Positions 7,392 through 15,983 of a stretch of 64,000 nt of DNA are shown here, piece by piece. The stretch covers positions 124,001 through 188,000 of the forward strand of contig CABJAP010000007.1 of NCBI GenBank assembly GCA_902363595.1, given 5' to 3'. The notes below the pieces were generated by a model. It saw only the letters and a program-made list of their open reading frames with translations. It made no database searches and was not told where the DNA came from. The stretch's first letter is position 1. The number at the start of each line of letters is the position of its first letter. Position numbers and translations under genes: made by a program. Source of the DNA: Clostridia bacterium. GTDB taxonomy: Bacteria; Bacillota; Clostridia; Peptostreptococcales; Anaerovoracaceae.

Positions 7392-8303
7392 CTATCCTTT
7401 CTGATCTGCGCTGCCCGAAAGCTGGCAGATGCAAACCCCCAAAATGATAATACCGGCCGTCGCCAGTTTGATAGGCGCCAATGCTTCCCCCAAAATCAAC
7501 GTTGCCAGCACCATGGAAAAAACCGGCACCAGGTTGATGAAGATGGAGGTTTTGGAAGGACCGATCTGTTTGATGGCGATTTGCTGGATCATATATCCGG
7601 CCACGGAAGCAAAGATGCTCATATAAAGCACGGCCATCCACGCCTGCGGCGGCGCCTGTGCCAAAAGCTGCCACGGCTTTTCCCAAATCACAAAGGGAAT
7701 CAAAATCAACGTGCAGACCAGGAAGCTGTAGTAGGTCAGCCAAAAAGGCGGAATCCCAGCTCCTTTGCTCTTGCTGAAAACGCCATAGGCTGCCCAGCAG
7801 ATGACGGCCGCCGCCATCCACAGGTCGCCCCGGTTAAAGTCCAGTTGGACCAAAGTCTCAACATCGGCCCCAGTGATGGTGAGGAGCACGCCAAAAAAGG
7901 AAAGCAGAATTCCTGCGATCTGTTTTGCCGGAATTTTGTTTCTCAAAAACAAAGCGGCGATCACGATGGTGACGATGGGATTCATGGCCCCGATTATGGA
8001 AGAGTTGATCGCCGTGGTGTATTTCAGGGCTATGAAAAAGAACACGTGGTAGCCGAACATTCCCACGATTCCGGTAAAAAGGAAGATTGGCAGATGTTCT
8101 TTTTTCAGGCGGAACCGGTCTTCTTCCTTTTTCCTAGCTGCTCCGGACAAGATGCAGAGGATCAGGGAAGCGAAGAAAAACCGCAGAAAGGTCAGGGTAA
8201 AGGTTGGAATAAACGGTACCGCATACTTGCCCGCAATAAAGGCTCCCGACCAGAAAAGGGCCGCCAGCACCATGAATCCGTAAATCTTTTTTCCCTTGTT
8301 CAT
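7392..8303 (-). CDS. EamA/DMT-superfamily transporter
   Basis: 303 residues with ten predicted membrane helices in two EamA repeats (about 5-140 and 155-295). The second repeat has the typical AYGVFSKSK, SVAGYMIQQIAIKQIGPSKTS and LGEALAP motifs. It probably exports an amino acid or related metabolite; the substrate is unknown. The start codon overlaps the mtnA stop as ATGA, so translation is coupled to mtnA, and a role in exporting a methionine-salvage or sulfur compound is possible but speculative. Confidence 0.85.
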   Translation of the reverse strand: MNKGKKIYGFMVLAALFWSGAFIAGKYAVPFIPTFTLTFLRFFFASLILCILSGAARKKEEDRFRLKKEHLPIFLFTGIVGMFGYHVFFFIALKYTTAINSSIIGAMNPIVTIVIAALFLRNKIPAKQIAGILLSFFGVLLTITGADVETLVQLDFNRGDLWMAAAVICWAAYGVFSKSKGAGIPPFWLTYYSFLVCTLILIPFVIWEKPWQLLAQAPPQAWMAVLYMSIFASVAGYMIQQIAIKQIGPSKTSIFINLVPVFSMVLATLILGEALAPIKLATAGIIILGVCICQLSGSADQKG

Positions 8304-9370
8304 TTCTGTTCGATAACCTTTCTCAAATTTTCTGTATATGGCGGGTAAACGATCCCTTTTTCGGTCACCACGGCCGTAATGTACTGATGGTCGGTCACAT
8401 CAAAGGATGGATTGTAGGTTTTGATTCCAGCAGGAGCCATGGGCTTTTGGTACCACATTTCATAGATTTCCCCGCCTCTTCTCTCTTCAATGGTGATCTG
8501 ATCGCCTGTAGGCGTTGACAAGTCGATGGTCGAAACCGGCACGAACATATAAAAGGGGATTCCGTATTCCTTTGCCAGAATCGCCACCTGGGAGGTGCCG
8601 ATCTTATTGGCGCCGTCTCCATTCGCCGCCATTCGGTCGCAGCCAACTACTACTGCGTCGATCCAGCCTTTTTTCATGACCGATGCCGCCATATTATCGC
8701 AAATCAAGGTCACATCGACTCCTGCCTGGGAAAGCTCCCAAGAAGTCAGCCTTGCTCCCTGCAGCAGCGGTCTTGTCTCATCGGCGAAAACTTTGAATTC
8801 GTATCCCCGCTCCTGACCCAGATAAATGGGCGCCAGGCAGGTTCCATATTTGGCTGTCGCCAGCGTCCCTGCGTTGCAGTGGGTGAGAATGCCCATTCCC
8901 TTTTTCAGCAAAGACAAGCCATATTCGCCCATGGCAAGACAGGCCGCCTCATCCTCGCTGCGGATGGCATCGGCTTCTTTTCGGAGTTCTTCTTTTATGT
9001 AATCCAGCTCCTGATTCCAGGACGGCTCAAAGCACAACCCGTCCTCCAGGGCCAGCAGCTTTTTTTCCATCCGTTCCAGCGCCCAAAACAAATTGACGGC
9101 CGTCGGCCTGGCCGTTGCGATATACTCTTTGGCCCAATGAAACTCCCTTGCGAAATCGCTGAAATTCTCCGTTTCCAGATCCCGCACGGCTCGATAAACG
9201 CCGTATGCCGCAGCCACCCCAATGGCCGGTGCGCCCCGGACCTGCAGTTTGTTGATGGCCTTCCAAATATCCTCTTTCGTCTTAATTTCAATGTACCGCT
9301 CCTCGCCAGGAAGCAGCGTCTGATCCAAGATCATCAATCTATCGTCTTCATACCGAACCGGTGTAATCAT
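8300..9370 (-). CDS. mtnA: S-methyl-5-thioribose-1-phosphate isomerase
   Basis: 356 residues of the eIF2B-like isomerase family. Family blocks seen: VRGAPAIGVAAAYG, THCNAGTLAT (catalytic-loop region), and VVVGCDRMAANGDGANKIGT with the catalytic Asp. It interconverts 5-methylthioribose-1-phosphate and the ribulose form in methionine salvage. The start at 9370 has AAAGGAA upstream; the longer open frame to 9454 lacks a ribosome site. No other mtn gene is in the window, which is common in Clostridia, where MtnA can act in alternative thioribose or 5-deoxyribose disposal routes. Confidence 0.9.
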   Translation of the reverse strand: MITPVRYEDDRLMILDQTLLPGEERYIEIKTKEDIWKAINKLQVRGAPAIGVAAAYGVYRAVRDLETENFSDFAREFHWAKEYIATARPTAVNLFWALERMEKKLLALEDGLCFEPSWNQELDYIKEELRKEADAIRSEDEAACLAMGEYGLSLLKKGMGILTHCNAGTLATAKYGTCLAPIYLGQERGYEFKVFADETRPLLQGARLTSWELSQAGVDVTLICDNMAASVMKKGWIDAVVVGCDRMAANGDGANKIGTSQVAILAKEYGIPFYMFVPVSTIDLSTPTGDQITIEERRGGEIYEMWYQKPMAPAGIKTYNPSFDVTDHQYITAVVTEKGIVYPPYTENLRKVIEQK

Positions 9371-9722
9371 TCGTAATCTATTCCTTTCCAAGAAATTTCG
9401 TTTTGAGCCTATGCTGCGGGGATTATGAACAGCGTGAGTAGTTTGCAGGTCCACGGTGTCTGCGGTGTCCGGTACCTGGTGTGGTGTGGCCCCAGGGCAA
9501 ATTTCATCGCTATTCCTTCCAAAATGCCTCTCCAGCGATAATTTTGAGGGCTTTTTATGCCTGATCGGGCAAATAACAACATGAAATCATCGCTGATCGG
9601 CCGTGTAGTTACAAATAGCGATAAGAAATTATCGCAAACTGCATCAAATGAGGCAAGACCGCGATGATCCACGCCCGCCCTTATTCCCACAGACCTGGCT
9701 CCGTCCAATTTCTGCCTGTCGC
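9371..9722. other. Intergenic, no gene; palindromes and a degenerate repeat copy
   Basis: Holds a degenerate piece of the downstream 78-bp repeat (TGCGGGGATTAT at 9414-9425) and several GCGATAA/TTATCGC words, including GCGATAA-gaaa-TTATCGC around 9618-9635. No promoter for mtnA stood out. Open frames here have no ribosome sites or recognisable products. Confidence 0.5.
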
Positions 9723-9941
9723 CTGCTTTCAATAAACGCATCCTTACAGCAACGCCGTTTCAATCCGATGCGGGGATTATAAGCAGCCTGCCCAGTCTGG
9801 CTGCTTTCAATAAACGCATCCTTACGGCAACGCCGTTTCAATCCGATGCGGGGATTATAAGCAGCCTGCCCAGTCTGGCTGCTTTCAATAAACGCATCCT
9901 TACGGCAACGCCGTTTCAATCCGATGCGTTTATTATAACAA
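9723..9941. repeat. 78-bp tandem repeat, about three copies
   Basis: CTGCTTTCAA begins at 9723, 9801 and 9879, exactly 78 bp apart. Each unit has AATAAACGCATC, then CTTACGGCAACGCCGT, then CCGATGCG, and a second hairpin AGCAGCC/GGCTGCT. The first copy has one change in the core (ACAGC for ACGGC). In the last copy the outer arms are extended: AATAAACGCATC (9887-9898) pairs fully with GATGCGTTTATT (9923-9934). Because 78 is a multiple of 3, a 91-aa open frame with 26-residue repeats appears on the minus strand; it has no ribosome site and I do not call it a gene. Confidence 0.85.
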
Positions 9942-10020
9942 ATCTCTGTCCATAATTACAGCAGAAAATCCCCCCGCGCTGCCTGGCCAAAGCCGGCGGC
10001 CCGGACATCACCCAGAGGCT

Positions 10021-10049
10021 TTGACAAAACGCGCTTGTTGTAATATAAC
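10021..10049 (+). promoter_or_regulatory. Promoter of the CDF transporter
   Basis: TTGACA (10021-10026), a 17-nt spacer and TATAAC (10044-10049), 26 nt before the start codon. Confidence 0.8.
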
Positions 10050-10075
10050 TAATAGGGAGAAAGGATTTATAATTT

Positions 10076-10960
10076 ATGAAAAATCAGTCACGGGAACAGA
10101 TTACGATGCGAGTTTCCTTTGTCAGTATCGGCGGGAATCTCTTTTTATGCTTTCTAAAGCTGATGGCCGGCATCTTGGGCAGGTCAGGCGCCCTGATTTC
10201 TGATGCGGTCCATTCTGCGGCGGACGCAGTGGATACCATTATAGTAATCATTGGAATCAAAGTGGCTTCACGGGCTCCGGATTCACGTCATCCTTACGGT
10301 CACGAGCGGATGGAATGCGTGGCGGCAATCATTCTTTCCATTATTTTAGGCGTTGTCGGCGTGGGCATCGGTTACGCCGGTCTGGATAAAATTTTGTCCC
10401 GCAGCTTTGAAAATGTGGAAGCGCCCAGCATGCTGGCAGCCGCAGCCGCCCTGGTGGCCATTGCCATCAAAGAGGGCCTGTATTGGTACATGCGCTCCTC
10501 GGCGAAAAAGATCAATTCGGATTCTCTGATGGCCATCGCTTGGCATAATCGGGCGGACGCGCTCTCTTCCATCGGAAGCTTTATTGGAATCTTGGGAGCA
10601 CGGGCGGGATTAGCCATTCTCGATCCCTTGGTCAGCGTTATCATCTGCTTGTTTGTCATCAAGGCCGCACTTTCCATTTTTATGGGTGCAATCAATAAAA
10701 TGGTGGACCAAGCATGCGATCCTCAGATAGCTGAAAAAATACGGGCGGCAGCGGAATCCTATTCAGGCCTGTACCGCCTGGGAACTATTCGAACCCGCAT
10801 CTTTGGGGACAAGATTTATGTAGAAATGAAAATTCATCTACCGGGAGAAACGACCTTGCAGGCCTCAACGGACCTGTGTTTCCAACTTCGCCAATATATT
10901 GAATCACAATTTGACGAGGTCAAGGAATGCCGAGTGCTCCCAGCACCGGAACAAAAGTAA
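10076..10960 (+). CDS. Cation diffusion facilitator (CDF) metal exporter
   Basis: 294 residues with about six membrane helices. The transport site signatures are SDAVHSAADAVDT in helix 2 (the HxxxD metal site) and HPYGHERME, with a second HNRADALSS motif in helix 5. A C-terminal ferredoxin-like cytoplasmic domain follows (RIFGDKIYVEMKIHLPG). It exports divalent cations such as Zn2+, Fe2+ or Mn2+; the helix-2/5 H-D pairs resemble zinc or iron types but do not settle the metal. It is a single-gene plus-strand unit between minus-strand genes, with GGGAGAAAGG upstream of the start. Confidence 0.9.
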   Translation: MKNQSREQITMRVSFVSIGGNLFLCFLKLMAGILGRSGALISDAVHSAADAVDTIIVIIGIKVASRAPDSRHPYGHERMECVAAIILSIILGVVGVGIGYAGLDKILSRSFENVEAPSMLAAAAALVAIAIKEGLYWYMRSSAKKINSDSLMAIAWHNRADALSSIGSFIGILGARAGLAILDPLVSVIICLFVIKAALSIFMGAINKMVDQACDPQIAEKIRAAAESYSGLYRLGTIRTRIFGDKIYVEMKIHLPGETTLQASTDLCFQLRQYIESQFDEVKECRVLPAPEQK

Positions 10961-10995
10961 ACCTGGAACCCGGTATATTTGCCCAGGCCCCAGGT
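10961..10995. terminator. Weak convergent terminator between CDF and aldehyde dehydrogenase genes
   Basis: ACCTGG (10961-10966) and CCAGGT (10990-10995). The minus-strand side is followed by TTACTTTTG. The short stem makes this tentative. Confidence 0.3.
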
Positions 10996-11091
10996 GAATC
11001 GCTTTCTTACTATCATCATTTGGTCCAAAGAAATTGCATTATGATAATTGCCCCTGGCAAGCAATCCGTTCCAGCCGCCAGACAGCAAACT

Positions 11092-12501
11092 CTATTTTCC
11101 GAATACCGCTTTGATCTCCAGATATTCTTCAAAGCCATAAGTTCCGCCTTCACGCCCCAAGCCCGATTCTTTGTAACCTCCGAAGGGACAAGTCATCCGA
11201 TAATCAGCTCCGTTGATATGCAATCCTCCGGCCCGGATACGACATCCCACTTCATACGCTTCTTGGTCAGGACCATATACCGCGCTGTCAAGGCCATATG
11301 GAGTATCGTTGGCAATCTCAATTGCTTGCTCTACCGTATCATAAGCGATAACGGAAAGCACTGGTCCGAAAATCTCCTCTCTGGCAATGGTCATATCATT
11401 GGTGACATCAGAAAAAATAACCGGCTTCACATAGTATCCTGTCTCGATTCCAGAAGGCGTCTGTCCGTAGATCATTTTAGCTCCTTCTGCTAAGCCCTTT
11501 TCGATATAGCCTTTTACCCGTTCAAAGGCGCGCTGGGAAATAAGCGGTCCGATATCAGATTTGGGATCGGAAGGTTCTCCTACTTTATATTTTCCAGCCT
11601 CTTCTTTCAATAGCGATTCGATTTCTTGCTGATGCTGCCTTGGGATCAGCATTCTTGTATAAGCACAGCAGGTCTGCCCAGTATTCATGAACACTGAATG
11701 CACCGCTTCCTCGGCGGCTGCTTTTAAATCCGCTCCTGGAAGGACGATCAGCGGCGATTTTCCGCCCAGCTCCAGGGTAATCTTTTTCACCGTTGAAAGA
11801 GCCAGAGCACCGACCTTTTTGCCAGCGGAAGTGGACCCGGTAAAGGTGAGCATATCCACATCCGGGTGGAGCGCCAGACAGTTCCCCACTTCCCCGCCTG
11901 CACCGGTGACGATATTGAACACGCCCGCAGGCAGTCCTGCATCTTCAAAGACATTGGCCAACATGCATGCGCATAGCGGCGTCGCCTGACTTGGCTTTAA
12001 AACGGTACAGTTTCCCGCAGCAATGGCCGGAAAGAGCTTCATGGTGATCTGCTCCATTGGATAGTTCCAGGGCGTCAGACCGGCAATCACGCCGAAGGGT
12101 TCTCTGCGCACCAATCCGCCTTCTGCTTCTTGTTCATACTCAAAATTTTCGGCCATATGGGCGAAATAGACTGCCTCGCGGATGGAACTTTTTAGGTGCC
12201 ACTTTTCCACATGGTTGATTGGCATCCCCAACTCCAACGAGATCACTCTTGCAAACTCCTCTTTACGCTGCTCCATAAGCTCGCCTGCTTTTCTGAGAAT
12301 GGCTCCTCGCTCCTGCGGCGGCATCTGCGACCATGCCGGTAACGCGCGCTTTGCTGCAGCCACTGCGCGGTTTACATCTTCCTCCGTTCCCCGAGGCACT
12401 GAGCCGATCACTTGCCGTGTAGCCGGATCTTCTACTTCTATACGGCGACTTCCGGTGCTGGCTGTCCATTTTCCGTCAATGTACAAATCATATTTGATCA
12501 T
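11092..12501 (-). CDS. NAD(P)-dependent aldehyde dehydrogenase, possibly 4-aminobutanal dehydrogenase
   Basis: 469 residues of the ALDH superfamily. It has the Asn of TPWNYP, the general base Glu in LELGGKSP, the nucleophile Cys in NTGQTCCA, and the NAD loop FTGSTSAGKKV. It oxidises an aldehyde to an acid. Its neighbour upstream is a putrescine-type aminotransferase whose product, 4-aminobutanal, would be a natural substrate giving GABA; this is inference from context. There is a good GGAGG before the start. It is a separate transcript: two minus-strand terminators lie between it and the aminotransferase, and no -24/-12 promoter was found before it. Confidence 0.85.
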   Translation of the reverse strand: MIKYDLYIDGKWTASTGSRRIEVEDPATRQVIGSVPRGTEEDVNRAVAAAKRALPAWSQMPPQERGAILRKAGELMEQRKEEFARVISLELGMPINHVEKWHLKSSIREAVYFAHMAENFEYEQEAEGGLVRREPFGVIAGLTPWNYPMEQITMKLFPAIAAGNCTVLKPSQATPLCACMLANVFEDAGLPAGVFNIVTGAGGEVGNCLALHPDVDMLTFTGSTSAGKKVGALALSTVKKITLELGGKSPLIVLPGADLKAAAEEAVHSVFMNTGQTCCAYTRMLIPRQHQQEIESLLKEEAGKYKVGEPSDPKSDIGPLISQRAFERVKGYIEKGLAEGAKMIYGQTPSGIETGYYVKPVIFSDVTNDMTIAREEIFGPVLSVIAYDTVEQAIEIANDTPYGLDSAVYGPDQEAYEVGCRIRAGGLHINGADYRMTCPFGGYKESGLGREGGTYGFEEYLEIKAVFGK

Positions 12502-12633
12502 CGTTTCCTCCTTTGGATCTTTTTCTTTAGCGTTCCCTATTCTGTATAAAGTATCCCTATAAAGGAGTCCTGCAAATTGTTTACTTGTACGTATAAGGCA
12601 TGTGCAGAAAAGTGATATTTCCTTTTTTGCAGC

Positions 12634-12659
12634 AAAAAGAGCCCTGTCATGGCGGGCTC
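12634..12659 (-). terminator. Second minus-strand terminator hairpin upstream of the ALDH gene
   Basis: GAGCCC (12639-12644) and GGGCTC (12654-12659), followed on the minus strand by TTTTT. It lies 170 nt beyond the patA terminator. The stretch between them (12660-12797) holds no gene I can support; a short RNA ending here is possible. Confidence 0.55.
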
Positions 12660-12797
12660 TCCTCTTTTACTGTATCATCGTGCGCATCAGGGGGTGATTG
12701 GCGTGATTTCATACAGCACGACTACCATTTTATACGAAGAAAGTTTAGCTCTAAAGCGGTAATTGTTGGTAGTTTTCTGGCGAGAAAGGTTTTCTGG

Positions 12798-12832
12798 ACA
12801 AAAAGGGACCCGCAACTCGCATTGCAGGTCCC
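12798..12832 (-). terminator. Terminator of the patA-like gene
   Basis: GGGACCTGCAA and TTGCGGGTCCC arms (12805-12832 on the minus strand), followed by TTTTTG. A strong intrinsic terminator 27 nt after the stop. Confidence 0.85.
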
Positions 12833-12858
12833 GAAGGTAATATGATGAAATTACTTGT

Positions 12859-14244
12859 TTACAGTTTGAAGTCAGCCTTTGTCAGTGCCAGAGCTTCGTC
12901 CAGTGCAGACAGAACCTTATCGATTGTTTCGTAAGACTGTGTTGCAGGTGGTTCGATTCTTACTGTCTTGGCATTTACTAATGTACCAGCTACCATGATC
13001 TTTCTTTCGAACAGGTGCTTAGTTACATCGTATCCAACTTCTGCTTCTGGGAATTCCATACAGATCAGCATACCAGCTCCTCTGAAGTCTTTCAGAACGG
13101 TCGGGTATTTTTCCTGTAATTTCTTCAGGCCAGCCAGGTAGTAGTCACCCTTTTCTTTTGCCTGTCCCGGAATGTCATTCTTCAGCATGTACTTGATTGT
13201 GGAAATGAATGCTGCGCAAGCCAGTGGGTTACCGCCGAATGTCGGGGATCCCAGGATCCATGGGTTGTCAAACATCTTTCCTTCTGTACCTGTGCCAGCA
13301 CCGGATTTTTCATAAGTCCAAGGTCTTGCGATGATACCTGTGATAGGAACTACGCCGCCGGAAGAAGCTTTACCGAATGTCATGATATCCGGAGTAACGT
13401 CTTCAGCTTCGCATCTCCACATTGTACCAGTACGTCCCAGACCAGTCTGGATTTCGTCGAAGATCAGAGCTACGCCATATTCGTCAGCGATTTCTCTTAA
13501 TCTCTTCAGATAGCCTTTAGGAGGAACGATAACGCCAGCTTCGCCCTGAACCGGCTCAACGATGATAGCAGCAACCTTTTCGCCTACTGTCTGCAGGTTC
13601 TTGATTGCAGTTTCTGTAGCATCAGCATTACCGTATTCAACGTGCTGTACCTGCTGGATCATTGGAACATAGTCTTCTCTGTAAGCGCCTTTACCTCCCA
13701 TGGAGATAGCTCCCATGGATTTACCGTGGAATGCGCCAACTGTGGATATGTACCATTTTCCGCCTGTAGCCAGTCTAGCCAGCTTCAGAGCCATTTCTAC
13801 AGCCTCAGCACCACCGTTGGTGAAGAAGGAGTACTGCAGATCTCCAGGAGTGATCATAGCCAGCAGCTTAGCCAGGTAACCTCTCAGCGGGTCTACCAGT
13901 TCCTGGGAGTGGAGTGAGAATCTATCTAACTGAGCGCGTACAGTCTTTTTGATTTCCTGGTTGTTATGTCCGCAGATGAAGATACCGAATCCGCCTAAGC
14001 AGTCGATAAATTCTGTTCCGTTCAGATCTCTGAATACGTCGCCTTCGTCTTCCCATTCGATGAATGCGGAGTCAGTAGATACAGATTTTCTGTATTCCAG
14101 CCAACCTGGATTGTAGTTTTCGTTAAAGTTTGCGATTGATTCATCATGGATGGCTTTTTTGTCAGCGTCTGTCAGCGCATCCTTTTCGATGTAATCCACA
14201 ACGCGAGTTGCTAGCTCTAAAGCTTTTTTGTTCATTTCAGTCAT
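12859..14244 (-). CDS. patA: Class III aminotransferase, putrescine aminotransferase type
   Basis: 461 residues, collinear with E. coli PatA/YgjG (459 aa): NPGWLEYRKSV, FIDCLGGFGIF, SLHSQELVDPLR, GAFHGKSMGAIS, IFDEIQTGLGRTG and the PLP lysine in TFGKASSGG. The end VAGTLVNAKTVRIEPP is also PatA-like. It likely moves an amino group from putrescine (or a related diamine) to 2-oxoglutarate, giving 4-aminobutanal. Other omega-amino substrates such as ornithine, cadaverine or diaminobutyrate cannot be excluded. A -24/-12 promoter (14326-14342) and a PAS/sigma-54 activator gene 5 kb away suggest inducible nitrogen or energy catabolism. Codon choice looks highly biased, as for an abundant enzyme. Confidence 0.8.
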   Translation of the reverse strand: MTEMNKKALELATRVVDYIEKDALTDADKKAIHDESIANFNENYNPGWLEYRKSVSTDSAFIEWEDEGDVFRDLNGTEFIDCLGGFGIFICGHNNQEIKKTVRAQLDRFSLHSQELVDPLRGYLAKLLAMITPGDLQYSFFTNGGAEAVEMALKLARLATGGKWYISTVGAFHGKSMGAISMGGKGAYREDYVPMIQQVQHVEYGNADATETAIKNLQTVGEKVAAIIVEPVQGEAGVIVPPKGYLKRLREIADEYGVALIFDEIQTGLGRTGTMWRCEAEDVTPDIMTFGKASSGGVVPITGIIARPWTYEKSGAGTGTEGKMFDNPWILGSPTFGGNPLACAAFISTIKYMLKNDIPGQAKEKGDYYLAGLKKLQEKYPTVLKDFRGAGMLICMEFPEAEVGYDVTKHLFERKIMVAGTLVNAKTVRIEPPATQSYETIDKVLSALDEALALTKADFKL

Positions 14245-14325
14245 TTTATTGACCTCCCTTTTCTTTCTTTTTGCTGCCCAACGAATTCGGCAGCAGAAGT
14301 ATAACTTTTTACGGTACTATATATA

Positions 14326-14342
14326 TACAAAACTCATGCCAA
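14326..14342 (-). promoter_or_regulatory. Sigma-54 (-24/-12) promoter of patA
   Basis: TTGGCATGAGTTTTGTA on the minus strand matches YTGGCACGRNNNTTGCW at 15 of 17 positions, with GG and GT at the right spacing (GC to GT at -12). It lies about 80 nt upstream of the start codon. Confidence 0.7.
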
Positions 14343-14554
14343 ATTTTTTCACAGAATTGTCCTCACTATGGCAATATTCTGACAAAAGCGTCAATTTCAA
14401 TGTTTTCAAGGCCTAAAAACATTTAAGATTTTTTCTCATTCATCAGATTTCTTTGTTTTTTCGGTCTCATTTTCGTTTCATATCTCATAATTATTCTCAT
14501 TTTTAAGATTTAAATGGATTTTTCTTTCTTTTTTCTTAACACTCTTTTCCTTTA

Positions 14555-14583
14555 TGGACAGGCTAACTTTTTCTGTGTACAAT
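14555..14583 (+). promoter_or_regulatory. Promoter of the DUF368 gene
   Basis: TGGACA (14555-14560), a 17-nt spacer and TACAAT (14578-14583). Confidence 0.75.
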
Positions 14584-14620
14584 AGATATCGTAGCAAAAA
14601 ACTAAAACAGGATGGTTAAT

Positions 14621-15430
14621 ATGGAATATATTAAAAATTTTATTTATGGAGCTCTGATCGGGATCGCCAACGCTATTCCCGGTGTCAGCGGCGGAACGAT
14701 GGCAGTTATTCTCAATATTTATGACAAGATCATGTACGCGGTTAGCCTTAAAAACCTGAAAAAGCATCTGATGTTTCTCATTCCTTTGGCAATTGGAGCA
14801 GTTGCCGGAATTTTTGCCCTGAGCAACGTCATTGTCTCTTTGCTGAATTCTCATCCTATGCTGCTCAATTTCTGTTTCATTGGTCTGGTTTTTGGAAGTA
14901 TTCCTTCTATATATAAAAAGGCAAGAGATCAAAAGCTAAAACCACGCAACCTTGTATTGGGTGTCATCGCGCTTGCCTTTATGCTCTTTATCAGTTATTT
15001 AAATCAAGGTGAGATTACCAATAAATCTCTGGCGGACTTCGGCGGAATCAGCTTCGGACTTTGTCTATGGATTTTCGCTGCCGTCGCGATTAGTACTATC
15101 GCTATGATCCTTCCTGGGATCAGCGGTTCTTTAATGATGCTTCTTATGGGGATTTATGCAGTCGTTATGGAAGCAGTAGCTAGCATTGACTTGGTTTTGA
15201 TGATTCCAATCGGCCTCGGGGTAATCGTAGGACTTTTCGTAGGAATCAAGGTTATCAAAAAAATGTTACGCTTTCATCCTCAGGCGTTATATTTTATCAT
15301 TCTGGGGCTGGTCGCCGGATCGGTCTTTGCTATTTATCCGGGGTTTACCGTGTCGCCGGAAGGATTTGCCTCATTGGGCGGCCTGGCAATCTTCGCACTG
15401 CTGGCGTATTTTCTTTCCAGCCGGAAATAA
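14621..15430 (+). CDS. popT: DUF368 membrane protein, undecaprenyl-phosphate translocase family
   Basis: 269 residues with about eight membrane segments and the two signature re-entrant motifs of DUF368: AIPGVSGGTMA near residue 18 and LPGISGSLMMLLMG near residue 166. Members of DUF368 (PopT) have been reported to flip undecaprenyl phosphate back across the membrane for reuse in peptidoglycan and teichoic acid synthesis; that role is transferred here by family. The start at 14621 was chosen over 14612 because AGGATGG is then at a usable distance. It is monocistronic. Confidence 0.8.
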   Translation: MEYIKNFIYGALIGIANAIPGVSGGTMAVILNIYDKIMYAVSLKNLKKHLMFLIPLAIGAVAGIFALSNVIVSLLNSHPMLLNFCFIGLVFGSIPSIYKKARDQKLKPRNLVLGVIALAFMLFISYLNQGEITNKSLADFGGISFGLCLWIFAAVAISTIAMILPGISGSLMMLLMGIYAVVMEAVASIDLVLMIPIGLGVIVGLFVGIKVIKKMLRFHPQALYFIILGLVAGSVFAIYPGFTVSPEGFASLGGLAIFALLAYFLSSRK

Positions 15431-15812
15431 TCGTGAGCACGACGGTTTGCATCGTCAGTTGAAACGCGAAAAAAGCAAAATGCAAGAATGCAAGGAACCG
15501 CCGTCCGAATGCCAGAATTCACGATCATCCCTGGCTTTTCTGATACTTTTCCCCCGCAGCCACAAAACACTCCTAAAACAGCAGACCTCATCAGCGGCAT
15601 AAACCGATCCGTCTCCTGAACACCAAAAGCCCGTAAAGAATGATGGTAACACAACGTTTAACCTGTTTTTTTCATGGCTATGTCCATAAAGCGCAGAGGA
15701 GTGAACCGCAGGCGAACGGTATCCGCATTTCGCAGAACGTTTTCATTTTTTGCAAGAAACGCCATTCCCTTCAAAATTGACATCTTTGCCCCACCGGTCT
15801 GAATTATATAAA
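15431..15812. other. Intergenic, no supported gene
   Basis: About 380 bp between the DUF368 gene and the first plus-strand terminator. Short open frames exist on both strands, including a possible 41-aa frame starting near 15781 on the minus strand (begins MSILKGMAFLAKNENVL). None has a convincing ribosome site or recognisable sequence. It is probably the long 3' tail of the DUF368 transcript or decayed coding DNA. Confidence 0.4.
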
Positions 15813-15858
15813 TACTGCCCGGCGAGCCATAAGAGCCCCCGGGCAGTAATTTTTTTAT
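15813..15858 (+). terminator. Plus-strand intrinsic terminator
   Basis: TACTGCCCGG (15813-15822) and CCGGGCAGTA (15839-15848), followed by ATTTTTTTAT. It is the most likely end of the DUF368 transcript, or of a small RNA starting after it. Confidence 0.75.
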
Positions 15859-15860
15859 AA

Positions 15861-15930
15861 TACAGGAAATATCGATTGCGTAGCATTTCCTGTATTTCAA
15901 AGAACGTACCTTGCGAAGCGTCGCTGCTTG
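15861..15930. repeat. Dispersed hairpin repeat, copy E
   Basis: ATACAGGAAAT and ATTTCCTGTAT (within 15860-15896) enclose a loop that reads ATGCTACGCAATCGAT on the minus strand. The loop, the GGAAAT arm and the outer AAGGTACG block recur at 40984-41033 with a handful of changes. No coding function is evident. Confidence 0.6.
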
Positions 15931-15940
15931 TCAGCGACAT

Positions 15941-15983
15941 GTGTGCATAGGAATCTTTGATTCCGTCATGCACACGTTTTTTA
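15941..15983 (+). terminator. Tandem hairpin with plus-strand T-run at the end of the saccharopine-dehydrogenase-like gene
   Basis: GTGTGCAT/ATGCACAC and GGAATC/GATTCC arms form one long hairpin (15941-15975), followed by GTTTTTTATTTT on the plus strand. A GTCGCTG/CAGCGAC hairpin sits just before it. The T-run overlaps the stop codon of the minus-strand gene, so it may protect that gene from plus-strand read-through. Confidence 0.55.

Larger units (their letters stand above)
14245..14620. other. Divergent regulatory region, patA and DUF368 gene
   Basis: Very A/T-rich. Besides the patA -24/-12 site and the DUF368 promoter it holds ATTTAAGATT (14421-14430) and TTTTTAAGATT (14500-14510). The second word recurs upstream of nhaC (19042-19052), making it a weak candidate for the activator binding site. 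No gene was seen. Confidence 0.45.

Noticed and set aside
9644..9919. 91-aa minus-strand frame with 26-residue repeats
   Set aside because: The frame is open only because the 78-bp DNA repeat is a multiple of three; no ribosome site and the repeated unit is a nested hairpin.
9723..9941. Possible CRISPR array
   Set aside because: The whole 78-bp unit repeats, including what would be spacers, and no cas gene is present.
15658..15784. Possible 41-aa protein on the minus strand
   Set aside because: Weak ribosome site, no recognisable sequence, next to repeat elements.
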